NCBI RefSeq assembly: GCF_001942625.1
Contig: NZ_MLCL01000074.1
Coordinates: 48,597 to 112,596, forward strand
DNA: 64,000 nucleotides
Direction of reading: 5' to 3'
Source of the DNA: Mycobacterium syngnathidarum
GTDB taxonomy: Bacteria; Actinomycetota; Actinomycetes; Mycobacteriales; Mycobacteriaceae
Under the pieces are notes generated by a model. That model saw nothing but the letters and a program-made list of their open reading frames with translations. It was not told where the DNA came from and searched no databases. The stretch's first letter is position 1; the number at the start of each line of letters is the position of its first letter. The translations under genes were made by a program, and so were the position numbers. This document shows, piece by piece, positions 34,939 to 43,939 of the stretch.

Positions 34939-35760
34939 ATGACGGGAACCGCGCAGAGTTCGACCACCGGGCTGAACAAGGTGATGATGCCGGTGCCTGA
35001 TCCCCATCCCGACGTCTTCGACCGGGAATGGCCGCTACGGGTGGGCGACATCGACCGGGTGGGACGGCTGCGGTTCGACGCGGCCGCCCGCCACATCCAG
35101 GACATCGGCTCTGACCACCTGCGCGAACTCGGATTCGAGGAGACTCATCCGTTGTGGATCGTGCGGCGCACGATGATCGACCTGATCAAGCCCATCGAAT
35201 TCCAGGATATGCTGCGGATGCGGCGGTGGTGTTCGGGAACCTCGAACCGGTGGTGCGAGATGCGGGTGCGCATCGACGGTCGCAAGGGCGGGCTGATGGA
35301 ATCCGAGGCGTTCTGGATCAACATCAACCGGGAGACCCAGGGGCCCGCCCGCATCTCTGACGACTTCCTGGCCGGCCTGCGCCGCACCACCGATGAAGCG
35401 CGCCTGCGCTGGAAGTCCTACCTGAAGGCGGGCAGCCGCGAGGACGCCGCCGAGATCCGCGAGTACCCGGTGCGGGTGTCCGACATCGACCTTTTCGACC
35501 ACATGAACAACTCGATCTACTGGACGGTGATCGAGGACTACCTGTACTCCAATCCCGAGCTGCTCCAGAAGCCTCTGCGGGTGACCATCGAACACGACGC
35601 CGCGGTGGCGCTCGGCGAGAAGCTCGAGATCCTGTCGCACGTTCACCCGGCCGGATCGACCGACAAATTCGGCGAAGGGCTCTCTGACCGCACTGTTAGA
35701 ACGCTCACATATGCCGTCGGCGACGAGACAAAAGCGATCGCTTCGCTGTTCTCGCTCTGA
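34939..35760 (+). CDS. Acyl-ACP thioesterase family protein (Rv0466-like)
   Basis: 273 aa double hotdog protein. First hotdog: VGDIDRVGRLRFDAAARHIQDIGSDHL near residue 35 and HPLWIVRRTMIDLIKP near 72; second: VRVSDIDLFDHMNNSIYWTVIEDYL near 180, with the catalytic-type Asp-His-x-Asn. Matches plant FatA-like thioesterases and Rv0466. Would release fatty acids from ACP or CoA. Lies between ramB and icl1, consistent with a fatty-acid/acetate theme. The frame before 34939 is not coding. Confidence 0.9.
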   Translation: MTGTAQSSTTGLNKVMMPVPDPHPDVFDREWPLRVGDIDRVGRLRFDAAARHIQDIGSDHLRELGFEETHPLWIVRRTMIDLIKPIEFQDMLRMRRWCSGTSNRWCEMRVRIDGRKGGLMESEAFWININRETQGPARISDDFLAGLRRTTDEARLRWKSYLKAGSREDAAEIREYPVRVSDIDLFDHMNNSIYWTVIEDYLYSNPELLQKPLRVTIEHDAAVALGEKLEILSHVHPAGSTDKFGEGLSDRTVRTLTYAVGDETKAIASLFSL

Positions 35761-35854
35761 CCCCTCCCGGTTTAACAGTACGAGCGTACTGACCTGCGCC
35801 TTTGGGCTACTCGTCGGTAGCTTCTGAACCGGTACAGCCATCATATTTCTTCGC

Positions 35855-35896
35855 AAACTTTGCAAGTTAGCTAAGCGCTTTGGCGAAACTTGGCAA
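35855..35896 (+). promoter_or_regulatory. Two RamB-box-like sites before icl1
   Basis: AAACTTTGCAA at 35855-35865 and AAACTTGGCAA at 35886-35896, identical at 10 of 11 positions and 31 bp apart (three helical turns). The RamB consensus known from Corynebacterium is close to AAACTTTGCAA. They lie 143-184 bases before the icl1 start. Confidence 0.65.
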
Positions 35897-36038
35897 TGGA
35901 AACGGGTGGACCTGCGGATATGTGCTGTGCCATCGTCGGATTAGCACAACAGTGAAGCTGCCTCGGCGTTAGCAATTAACAACGCGAACGACGCGGCGGT
36001 GGAGCAAGGCGACTGAAACAAACCGAAGGAGCAGTCCT

Positions 36039-37325
36039 ATGTCGACCGTGGGCACCCCCAAATCACCGGAGCAGATCCAGCACGACTGGGATCACAACCC
36101 CCGTTGGAAGGGCATCACCCGTACCTACACCCCGGCCGACGTGGTTGCCCTGCAGGGTTCCGTCGTCGAGGAGGCCACCCTGGCCCGCCGCGGTGCCGAG
36201 GTGCTGTGGGAGCAGCTGCACGACATGGACTTCGTCAACGCGCTCGGCGCGCTGACCGGCAACATGGCCGTCCAGCAGGTCCGCGCCGGCCTGAAGGCCA
36301 TCTACCTGTCCGGCTGGCAGGTCGCCGGTGACGCCAACCTCTCCGGCCACACCTACCCGGACCAGAGCCTGTACCCGGCCAACTCGGTGCCGCAGGTCGT
36401 CCGCCGCATCAACAACGCGCTGCTGCGTGCCGACGAGATCGCCAAGGTCGAGGGCGACACCTCGGTCGAGAACTGGCTCGCCCCGATCGTCGCCGACGGT
36501 GAGGCCGGCTTCGGTGGCGCGCTCAACGTCTACGAGCTGCAGAAGGCCATGATCGCCGCCGGTGTCGCCGGTTCGCACTGGGAAGACCAGCTGGCCTCGG
36601 AGAAGAAGTGCGGCCACCTCGGTGGCAAGGTGCTGATCCCCACCCAGCAGCACATCCGCACCCTGACCTCGGCCCGCCTGGCCGCGGACGTCGCCGACGT
36701 CCCGACCGTCGTCATCGCGCGTACCGACGCCGAAGCCGCCACCCTGATCACCTCCGACGTCGACGAGCGCGACCGTCCGTTCATCACCGGTGAGCGCACC
36801 GCCGAGGGCTTCTACCGGATCAAGAACGGTCTCGAGCCCTGCATCGCCCGCGCCAAGGCCTACGCGCCGTACTCCGACCTGATCTGGATGGAGACCGGCA
36901 CCCCGGACCTGGAGCTGGCCAAGAAGTTCGCCGAGGGCGTCAAGGCCGAGTTCCCGGACCAGATGCTGGCCTACAACTGCTCGCCGTCCTTCAACTGGAA
37001 GCAGCACCTGGACGACGACACCATCGCCAAGTTCCAGCGCGAGCTGGGTGCGATGGGCTTCAAGTTCCAGTTCATCACCCTGGCCGGCTTCCACGCCCTC
37101 AACTACTCGATGTTCGACCTGGCCTACGGCTACGCCCGCGAGCAGATGAAGGCTTACGTCGAGCTGCAGGAGCGCGAGTTCGCCGCCGAGGAGCGCGGTT
37201 ACACCGCCACCAAGCACCAGCGTGAGGTCGGCGCCGGCTACTTCGACCGGATCGCCACCACGGTTGACCCGACCAGCTCGACCACCGCGCTGGCCGGTTC
37301 CACCGAAGAGGGTCAGTTCCACTAG
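36039..37325 (+). CDS. icl1: Isocitrate lyase 1
   Basis: First enzyme of the glyoxylate bypass and also a methylisocitrate lyase in mycobacteria, 428 aa. Cleaves isocitrate to glyoxylate and succinate; needed for growth on fatty acids. Catalytic KKCGHLGGK loop near residue 189-197, metal-site DGEAGFGG near 153, and WMETGTPD near 287. The upstream GAAGGAG and strong third-position GC suggest high expression. Equivalent to Rv0467. A hairpin at 37365 separates it from fadB2, and the RamB sites upstream suggest regulation by carbon source. Confidence 0.98.
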   Translation: MSTVGTPKSPEQIQHDWDHNPRWKGITRTYTPADVVALQGSVVEEATLARRGAEVLWEQLHDMDFVNALGALTGNMAVQQVRAGLKAIYLSGWQVAGDANLSGHTYPDQSLYPANSVPQVVRRINNALLRADEIAKVEGDTSVENWLAPIVADGEAGFGGALNVYELQKAMIAAGVAGSHWEDQLASEKKCGHLGGKVLIPTQQHIRTLTSARLAADVADVPTVVIARTDAEAATLITSDVDERDRPFITGERTAEGFYRIKNGLEPCIARAKAYAPYSDLIWMETGTPDLELAKKFAEGVKAEFPDQMLAYNCSPSFNWKQHLDDDTIAKFQRELGAMGFKFQFITLAGFHALNYSMFDLAYGYAREQMKAYVELQEREFAAEERGYTATKHQREVGAGYFDRIATTVDPTSSTTALAGSTEEGQFH

Positions 37326-37364
37326 AGCTCGATCGCCGAGCAGACGAAGTCTGGCTTGACAGAG

Positions 37365-37397
37365 CAGGTCCCGCCCAGAGGTTTTGGGCGGGACCTG
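37365..37397 (+). terminator. Hairpin between icl1 and fadB2
   Basis: Perfect 12-bp stem CAGGTCCCGCCC / GGGCGGGACCTG with a 9-nt loop holding TTTT. It ends 22 bases before the fadB2 start, so it may terminate most icl1 mRNA and let some read through. Confidence 0.65.
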
Positions 37398-37419
37398 TCT
37401 GCGTATAGAAAGAGAAACC

Positions 37420-38280
37420 GTGAGCAATCAAATTGAACGTGTAGGTGTGATCGGGGCCGGCCAGATGGGCGCCGGCATCGCCGAGGTGTCCGCGCGGGCC
37501 GGCGTGGACGTGCTGGTGTTCGAGACCACCGACGCACTCGTCACCGCGGGCCGCAACCGCATCACCAAGTCCCTCGAGCGCGCCGTCAGCGCCGGCAAGG
37601 TCACCGAGCCCGAGAAGGACGCCGCGCTGAGCAAGCTGAAGTTCACCACCACGATCGACGACCTGGCCGATCGTCAGCTGGTCATCGAGGCCGTGATCGA
37701 GGACGAGGACGTCAAGGCGAAGATCTTCGCCGACCTGGACCGCGTGATCGCCGATCCCGACGCGGTGCTGGCCTCCAACACCTCCAGCATTCCGATCATG
37801 AAACTCGCAGCAGCTACCCAGAATCCTGCCAGGGTGCTGGGCCTGCACTTCTTCAACCCGGTCCCGGTGTTGCCGCTGGTCGAATTGGTCAGCACGCTGG
37901 TGACCGCCGACGCCGCCGCGGCTCGCGTCGAGGAGTTCGCCGGCACGGTTCTCGGAAAACAGGTTGTCCGTTGTTCTGACCGGTCCGGTTTCGTGGTCAA
38001 CGCGTTGCTGGTCCCGTACCTCTTGGCGGCGATCCGGATGGTCGAAGGTGGCTTTGCCACAATTGACGATGTCGACAAGGCAGTGGTGGCCGGACTCTCC
38101 CACCCGATGGGGCCGCTGCGGTTGTCCGACCTGGTGGGCCTGGACACCCTCAAGCTCATCGCCGACAAGATGTTTGACGAGTTCAAAGAGCCTTTGTACG
38201 CCGCGCCGCCGCTGCTGTTGCGCATGGTCGAGGCGGGACAGCTGGGCAAAAAATCGGGCAAGGGCTTCTACACATACTGA
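37420..38280 (+). CDS. fadB2: 3-hydroxybutyryl-CoA dehydrogenase
   Basis: 286 aa NAD(P)-dependent dehydrogenase of beta-oxidation, same length as Rv0468. Starts GTG (VSNQIERVGVIGAGQMGAGI) with the Rossmann GxGxMG motif at residues 9-18; catalytic region EAVIEDEDVKAKIF, ASNTSSIPI, and HFFNPVPVLPLVE (His of the catalytic dyad near 138); C-terminal helical domain ending GKGFYTY. Acts on short-chain 3-hydroxyacyl-CoA. Directly downstream of icl1, fitting joint fatty-acid use. Confidence 0.97.
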   Translation: MSNQIERVGVIGAGQMGAGIAEVSARAGVDVLVFETTDALVTAGRNRITKSLERAVSAGKVTEPEKDAALSKLKFTTTIDDLADRQLVIEAVIEDEDVKAKIFADLDRVIADPDAVLASNTSSIPIMKLAAATQNPARVLGLHFFNPVPVLPLVELVSTLVTADAAAARVEEFAGTVLGKQVVRCSDRSGFVVNALLVPYLLAAIRMVEGGFATIDDVDKAVVAGLSHPMGPLRLSDLVGLDTLKLIADKMFDEFKEPLYAAPPLLLRMVEAGQLGKKSGKGFYTY

Positions 38281-39308
<1,028 letters not shown>

Positions 39309-39321
39309 CTCGTTTCGCTTT

Positions 39322-39384
39322 CGCCGAGACTACGGTTTCTGGCGCGATCTCTATGATTTCGCGCCAAAACCCGTAGTCTCGGCG
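39322..39384. repeat. 63-bp palindrome, copy A (DUF559 3' end)
   Basis: 26-nt arms with an 11-nt loop; 24 of 26 positions pair. Outer stem CGCCGAGACTACGG, inner stem TGGCGCGA / TCGCGCCA. The DUF559 stop codon lies in the loop (39351-39353), so the right arm encodes its last ten residues. Copy B at 40304 has the same 26-11-26 layout. Confidence 0.8.
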
Positions 39385-40247
39385 CATTTGTAGGGTGCGT
39401 AGCCCGCCCCGCGCAACGCCGCCCAGGCGCGGGCGACCACCTCGGGCCCGCGATATTCCAGTTGGCGCGCGCTGACCCGCACGATCGTCCAGCCCTTGGA
39501 CGCCAGGAACTCCAACCGGACGATGTCGTTTTCTTGGGCCTCGGGTGTGGTCCAGTGCTGGTCCCCGTCGTACTCGATGCCCACCAGCCACTCCGGCCAG
39601 CCCATGTCGATCCGGCGACGCACTCGTCCCGACTCATCTGCCACCGGGATCTGGGTGACCGGGCGAGGCAGTCCGCCGCGTACGAGCAGCAAGCGCAGCC
39701 TGGTCTCCTGCGGGGATTCCGCCCCGGCGTCGGCCAGATCCAGCGCTTGGCGGAGCCGGCGAATACGCCGCGCGCCCGGATAGCGCTCGGCGATCGTGGA
39801 GACGGCGGCGATGGCCCCGCGGGTGCTGTTGAGCAGCGCGTCGATCCTGATGATCGCGGTGTCGAGCGGCTGGAATCGCCCCATGTCATAACAGGTGCGG
39901 GCGATGGTGGTGCAGGTCATGTCACCGACCACGGTGACCTCGTCGTCAGCGATGACGCCAGTGTGGATCAGAATGCCCGGCGGGGCCGGGTGTCGGAAGC
40001 GGGCCAGTTCGGCCGGCGCCTTGTCGGGAACCCATTTGCTGCCAAGGGCCGCCGCCGCGGAATAGCCCGACAGCGTGGCGCAGCGCCGCGACCACAGCCA
40101 CGCGGCCCGGGCCCGGGTGTACGCGTCGATAGTGAGATCCCTTGGTATATAGACATTTTGATGAAGCTTTCGATATTGCGTCCGCAGCGCATGCCGAGTG
40201 AGCGTCCCGGCGGCGAGCGCCTCGGTCGCCACGACAAGGTCTCCCAC
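39351..40247 (-). CDS. AbiEi-like / DUF559 nuclease-fold protein
   Basis: 298 aa. I use the GTG at 40247: GGGGGA lies 7 bases upstream and the next residues (VGDLVVATEALAAGTLTRHALRTQ) fit the family start; the frame further up runs through palindrome B and is not conserved-looking. N-terminal winged-helix region (RKLHQNVYIPRDL, WLWSRRCATLSGYSAAAALG) resembles AbiEi antitoxins. C-terminal DUF559 (about 195-290): SPQETRLRLLLVRGG, then RRRIDMGWPEWLVGIEYDGDQHW, the PD-(D/E)xK-like Asp...Glu-x-Asp pattern shared with Vsr-like endonucleases. Such proteins recur in many mycobacteria with unknown role. Flanked by two related palindromes. Confidence 0.85.
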   Translation of the reverse strand: MGDLVVATEALAAGTLTRHALRTQYRKLHQNVYIPRDLTIDAYTRARAAWLWSRRCATLSGYSAAAALGSKWVPDKAPAELARFRHPAPPGILIHTGVIADDEVTVVGDMTCTTIARTCYDMGRFQPLDTAIIRIDALLNSTRGAIAAVSTIAERYPGARRIRRLRQALDLADAGAESPQETRLRLLLVRGGLPRPVTQIPVADESGRVRRRIDMGWPEWLVGIEYDGDQHWTTPEAQENDIVRLEFLASKGWTIVRVSARQLEYRGPEVVARAWAALRGAGYAPYKCAETTGFGAKS

Positions 40248-40303
40248 GCCAAAATCCCCCACACCGATTTCGACGCAGCGGGCGGTCTTCCAGTTCCACA
40301 CCT

Positions 40304-40366
40304 CGCCGAGACGACGCTCTGTGGCGCGAAATCTCCAAAATCGCGCCATAAAGCGTCGGCTCGGCG
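40304..40366. repeat. 63-bp palindrome, copy B (upstream of DUF559)
   Basis: 26-nt arms, 11-nt loop, 22 of 26 positions paired: CGCCGAG-A-CGACGCT-CTG-TGGCGCGA against its complement TCGCGCCA-TAA-AGCGTCG-G-CTCGGCG. The middle stem differs from copy A (CGACGCT against CTACGG), yet pairing is kept on both sides, i.e. compensatory change. It starts 57 bases upstream of the DUF559 start and ends 8 bases after the PPK2 stop. Confidence 0.8.
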
Positions 40367-40374
40367 CGAGAAAA

Positions 40375-41241
40375 TCAGGCGTCAGCCAGGCGCTTCTTCT
40401 CGGCCTCGACATCGAAGTCCGGTGGCGGCCAGGACATGTTGAGACCTTTGAGCGCCTCGATGAGCAGCTCGGTGATGGCCAGCCGGCTGTACCACTTCTT
40501 GTCAGACGGCACGATGTGCCAGGGGGCGTAGTCGGTCGAGGTCTTGTCCAGCATGGCCTGATAGGCCTCCTGGTATTTGGGCCACAGCAGGCGCTCGTCG
40601 ATGTCGGCGGGGTTGTATTTCCAGTACTTGTCGGGCCGCTCCAGTCGTTCGGCCAGGCGATCCTTCTGCTCGGCGAGCGAGACGAACATCGCCACCTTCA
40701 CCAGCGTGGTGCCGGCATCGACCAATTCGCGCTCGAAGGCGTTGATCTCGTCGTAGCGGGCGCCCCAGACGTCCGGCGGCACCAGGTTGTGCACGCGGAC
40801 GATCAGCACGTCCTCGTAGTGCGAGCGGTCGAACACCCCGATGTGTCCGGCCGGTGGCAGCGCGTTGCGGATGCGCCACAGGTAGTGGTGGGCGCGCTCT
40901 TCCTCGGTCGGCTTTCCGAAGCTGGTGTACCGGACGCCCTGCGGGTTTGCCGCGCCCACAACGTGTTTGACGATCCCGCCTTTACCTGCGGTGTCCATGC
41001 CCTGCAGGATCAGCAACACCGAGCGGTTGTCGTCACCACTCTTGGTGCGCGCGTAGAGCATTTCTTGCAGCGAGGCGAGCCGCAGATTCCGTTCGGTTTG
41101 CAGGGTGGGCGCGTCACTCTTGTTGCCGCGGAATCCCGGCGTGCCGTTGGTGTCGATTCGTGCGACCTTGTCGCCTGGGCGGAAGGCCAGCTGGACGTGT
41201 GGTTCGTGGGTCCACAGGGCAGGAAGATCTCTGTCGCTCAC
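40375..41241 (-). CDS. PPK2-family polyphosphate:nucleotide phosphotransferase, class III type
   Basis: 288 aa from GTG 41241 (VSDRDLPALWTHEPH). Walker A LQGMDTAGKGGIVKHV near residue 83, lid KPTEEERAHHYLWRI, Walker B FDRSHYEDVLIVRVHNL near 143. The SHYEDV form, in place of SWYNRAG, marks the class II/III branch that phosphorylates AMP or ADP from polyphosphate. Lies 4 bp after the TetR gene, so both are one transcript. No counterpart in the M. tuberculosis umaA-Rv0472c interval. With the class I enzyme at 25803 and Ppx1 at 60056, the window has three polyphosphate genes. Confidence 0.9.
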   Translation of the reverse strand: MSDRDLPALWTHEPHVQLAFRPGDKVARIDTNGTPGFRGNKSDAPTLQTERNLRLASLQEMLYARTKSGDDNRSVLLILQGMDTAGKGGIVKHVVGAANPQGVRYTSFGKPTEEERAHHYLWRIRNALPPAGHIGVFDRSHYEDVLIVRVHNLVPPDVWGARYDEINAFERELVDAGTTLVKVAMFVSLAEQKDRLAERLERPDKYWKYNPADIDERLLWPKYQEAYQAMLDKTSTDYAPWHIVPSDKKWYSRLAITELLIEALKGLNMSWPPPDFDVEAEKKRLADA

Positions 41242-41245
41242 CCGC

Positions 41246-41950
41246 TCAGTCAAGCAGCTGAGGCGGCAGCACCGGCGACGGGTGCGGTAGCGAGTTGAAC
41301 TTTTCCAGCGACCCACCCACCTCGACGATGCCGCACAGCGCGTTCCACGACAGCATGGTCAGGTAGTCGATCAGCTCGTCGGCGGTCATCCGGGGATTCG
41401 ACATCCAGGAGTGGGTGGCCAGCTGTACACCGCCGACGGTGTGGAACGCCCATGGCTCGGCGCCGCGGGTGTCCATGCCGACCGTGGCCATCCGGCGGCG
41501 CAGCATCACGGCCAGCATGCGGGCGATGATCTGCTCGGAATCGGCGACGGCTTTGCTCTTGCTGGCCGAGTTGTTGGCCATCACGAACGGATAGATCTCA
41601 GGTTCGGCGGCGACGGTTTCCACGTACACCTTGATGATCTCGCGGGTCAGCGCGAAACCGTCGAGGTTGGAGGACAAGGCGGCAGCCATGTTCGGGATCA
41701 GGGTGGTTTGGGCGAACCGCATCATGACCGCTGTGGTGAGGTCGTTCTTGTCGACGAAGTAGCGGTAGAGCACGGTCTTGGAGACGCCGATCTCGGCGGC
41801 GATCTCATCCATGCTGACGTTGCTGCCCCGGCTCCGGATTGCTTCCAGGGTGCCGTCTACCAGCTCATTGCGCCGCTCCACCTTGTGCTGGTGCCAACGT
41901 CGCTTGCGTCCATCGGTCTTCACCGTCACCGGTGGAGTCTGCTGTGCCAC
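41246..41950 (-). CDS. TetR family regulator (Rv0472c-like)
   Basis: 234 aa from GTG 41950, the same length as Rv0472c. A basic leader (KTDGRKRRWHQHKVERRNELVDG) precedes the HTH: SMDEIAAEIGVSKTVLYRYFVDKNDL near residues 46-72. C-terminal ligand domain includes HTVGGVQLATHSWM. In M. tuberculosis this gene borders pcaA/umaA; the M. smegmatis homologue has been linked to mycolate or stress control. Upstream in an operon with the second PPK2, so it may control it. Divergent from the DUF445 gene. Confidence 0.92.
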   Translation of the reverse strand: MAQQTPPVTVKTDGRKRRWHQHKVERRNELVDGTLEAIRSRGSNVSMDEIAAEIGVSKTVLYRYFVDKNDLTTAVMMRFAQTTLIPNMAAALSSNLDGFALTREIIKVYVETVAAEPEIYPFVMANNSASKSKAVADSEQIIARMLAVMLRRRMATVGMDTRGAEPWAFHTVGGVQLATHSWMSNPRMTADELIDYLTMLSWNALCGIVEVGGSLEKFNSLPHPSPVLPPQLLD

Positions 41951-42056
41951 AGTCGCAGTAGTCCCATTCCCTAGTTCCACTCGATAGTACGGCGAATCTG
42001 CGCATACCGGTCCGTGGGTCAGGCCGACTGTCGCGGTGATAGCGCAAGATGGAAAC

Positions 42057-43385
42057 GTGGCACATCGATCCGACGAGGGAGCCCGCGTGCATGCGGGTCC
42101 GCGGCCGAGTTTTGCCGAGACACTGGCCGGGGCGGACAGCGTCGCGGACGCTGAACGCATTCGGGGTTTGCGGAGGATGAAGCTCGTCGCGCTGAGTTTC
42201 CTCGTCGGCGCGACGGTCGTCTTTCTCCTGTGCACCTGGGCACAGTCGCGCGGCGCGGGAGGCTGGGTCGGCTATGTGCGGGCCGCGGCCGAGGCCGGCA
42301 TGGTCGGCGCACTGGCCGACTGGTTCGCGGTGACGGCGCTGTTCAAGCATCCGCTCGGGTTGCCGATCCCGCACACGGCCATCATCAAGCGCAAGAAAGA
42401 CCAGCTGGGGGAGGGGCTGGGCACGTTCGTCCGGGAGAACTTCATGTCTCCCGAGGTGATTGCGAACAAGCTGCACGACGCCCAGGTGGCCGGCCGATTC
42501 GGCAAATGGCTGTGTGACCGTTCGCACGCCGAGCGGGTGGCCGCCGAGGCCTCGACGGTGCTGCGGGTCGGCGTGGAGATGCTGCGTGACGACGATGTTC
42601 AGCATGTGCTGGACCGGATGATCGTCAAGCGCATCGCCGAACCCAAGTGGGGGCCGCCGATCGGCCGGGTGCTGTCGACGCTGCTGCAGGAGGGCCGTCA
42701 GGAGGCGCTGATCCAGCTGTTGTGCGACCGGGCGTTCCAGTGGTCGCTGAACTCCGGTGAGGTCATCGAGCGCGTCATCGAGCGGGATTCGCCGACCTGG
42801 TCGCCCCGTTGGGTGGACCACCTGGTCGGGGACCGGATCCATCGGGAACTGATGGACTTCACCGACAAGGTGCGTCGTAACCCCGACCACGAGCTGCGGC
42901 GATCGGCCACCCGGTTCCTGTTCGAGTTCGCCGACGACCTGCAGCACGACGAGGCCACGATTCAGCGTGCCGAGAACGTCAAAGACCAGATCATGGGGCG
43001 TGACGAGGTGACCCGGGCGGCCGAGACGGCGTGGGCGGCGGCCAAGCGGATCATCCTGGAGTCGGTGGACGACCCGTCCTCGGCGTTGCGGACCCGGATC
43101 GCCGACTCGGTGATGCGGATCGGTGAGTCGTTGTGTGATGACGCCGAGCTGCGCGACAAGGTCGACAGCTGGATCGTCCGGGGGGCAAAACACCTGGTCG
43201 CCGAGTATGGGACCGAGATCACAGCAATCATCACCGAGACCATCGAGCGCTGGGATGCGGATGAGGCGAGCCGCCGGATCGAACTCCATGTGGGCCGTGA
43301 CCTGCAGTTCATCCGGATCAACGGCACCGTGGTGGGCTCGCTGGCGGGTCTGATCATCTATTCGATAGCCCAACTACTCTTCTGA
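42057..43385 (+). CDS. DUF445 membrane protein (Rv0473-like)
   Basis: About 442 aa. Start uncertain: GTG 42057 (VAHRSDEG) or GTG 42036 (seven residues longer). N-terminal helix KLVALSFLVGATVVFLLCTWAQ, then the DUF445 signature AAAEAGMVGALADWFAVTALFKHPLGLPIPHTAIIKRKKDQLGEGLGTFV near 75-125, a long helical middle (about 130-400), and a C-terminal helix (INGTVVGSLAGLIIYSIAQLL). So both ends are membrane-anchored with the helical domain between. Conserved in actinobacteria; function unknown. Followed by a regulator gene. Confidence 0.9.
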   Translation: MAHRSDEGARVHAGPRPSFAETLAGADSVADAERIRGLRRMKLVALSFLVGATVVFLLCTWAQSRGAGGWVGYVRAAAEAGMVGALADWFAVTALFKHPLGLPIPHTAIIKRKKDQLGEGLGTFVRENFMSPEVIANKLHDAQVAGRFGKWLCDRSHAERVAAEASTVLRVGVEMLRDDDVQHVLDRMIVKRIAEPKWGPPIGRVLSTLLQEGRQEALIQLLCDRAFQWSLNSGEVIERVIERDSPTWSPRWVDHLVGDRIHRELMDFTDKVRRNPDHELRRSATRFLFEFADDLQHDEATIQRAENVKDQIMGRDEVTRAAETAWAAAKRIILESVDDPSSALRTRIADSVMRIGESLCDDAELRDKVDSWIVRGAKHLVAEYGTEITAIITETIERWDADEASRRIELHVGRDLQFIRINGTVVGSLAGLIIYSIAQLLF

Positions 43386-43390
43386 CCTGC

Positions 43391-43431
43391 GCTAACTAGT
43401 GCTTGCAAAAGTTAGCACCCCGTCGTAGCGT
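43391..43431 (+). promoter_or_regulatory. Promoter and operator of the Rv0474-like regulator
   Basis: TTGCAA (43403-43408), 17-bp spacer, TAGCGT (43426-43431). A perfect inverted repeat GCTAACT-N12-AGTTAGC (43391-43397, 43410-43416) brackets the -35, the position expected for an autorepressor site. A nested GTGCT-N10-AGCAC shares its centre region. Confidence 0.6.
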
Positions 43432-43474
43432 GAATTTCGTCGTTAACGGATACCCGGGCTACGAGGGGAATGAC

Positions 43475-43879
43475 ATGGCGCAGGAAGAAAATCTCGCGGC
43501 TGTCGTCTCCAACGCTGCGCAGGACATCGGGAGCTTCATCCGGTCCCAGCGTGAGGCGGCACAGGTATCGGTACGGCAGTTGGCCGAGAAGGCCGGCGTC
43601 AGCAATCCCTACCTGAGCCAGATCGAACGGGGATTGCGGAAACCCTCAGCCGACGTGCTCAACCAGATCGCGAAGGCACTGCGGGTGTCTGCGGAAGTCC
43701 TCTATGTGCGCGCCGGGATCTTGGAACCCAGCGAGCCCAGCGAGGTCCGCGACGCCATCGTCAACGACGTGGGAATCACCGAACGGCAGAAGCAGGTGCT
43801 GCTCGACATCTACACGTCGTTCCGTCAGCAGAACGAAGCTGATGCAGCTGCTGCAGGTGAGGAGCCGACAACTGATTGA
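43475..43879 (+). CDS. Xre-family regulator (Rv0474-like)
   Basis: 134 aa from ATG 43475 with GAGGGG upstream. HTH at residues 20-75: IGSFIRSQREAAQVSVRQLAEKAGVSNPYLSQIERGLRKPSADVLNQIAKAL. The C-terminal part is acidic, ending EEPTTD. Homologue of Rv0474 in position and length, studied in M. tuberculosis as a metal-responsive repressor. The inverted repeat over its -35 box suggests autoregulation. It lies 60 bp before hbhA and could be cotranscribed with it, so it may influence the adhesin. Confidence 0.92.
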   Translation: MAQEENLAAVVSNAAQDIGSFIRSQREAAQVSVRQLAEKAGVSNPYLSQIERGLRKPSADVLNQIAKALRVSAEVLYVRAGILEPSEPSEVRDAIVNDVGITERQKQVLLDIYTSFRQQNEADAAAAGEEPTTD

Positions 43880-43939
43880 CATCTCACCAACTGCCTGATC
43901 ACCACTCGCACGAAAGTCCATCCTGAGAAAGGAATTCGC

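Noticed and set aside
36063..37427. 454-residue minus-strand frame across icl1
   Set aside because: Antisense shadow of isocitrate lyase with Gly/Val/Leu/Asp-rich composition typical of reverse-frame reading.
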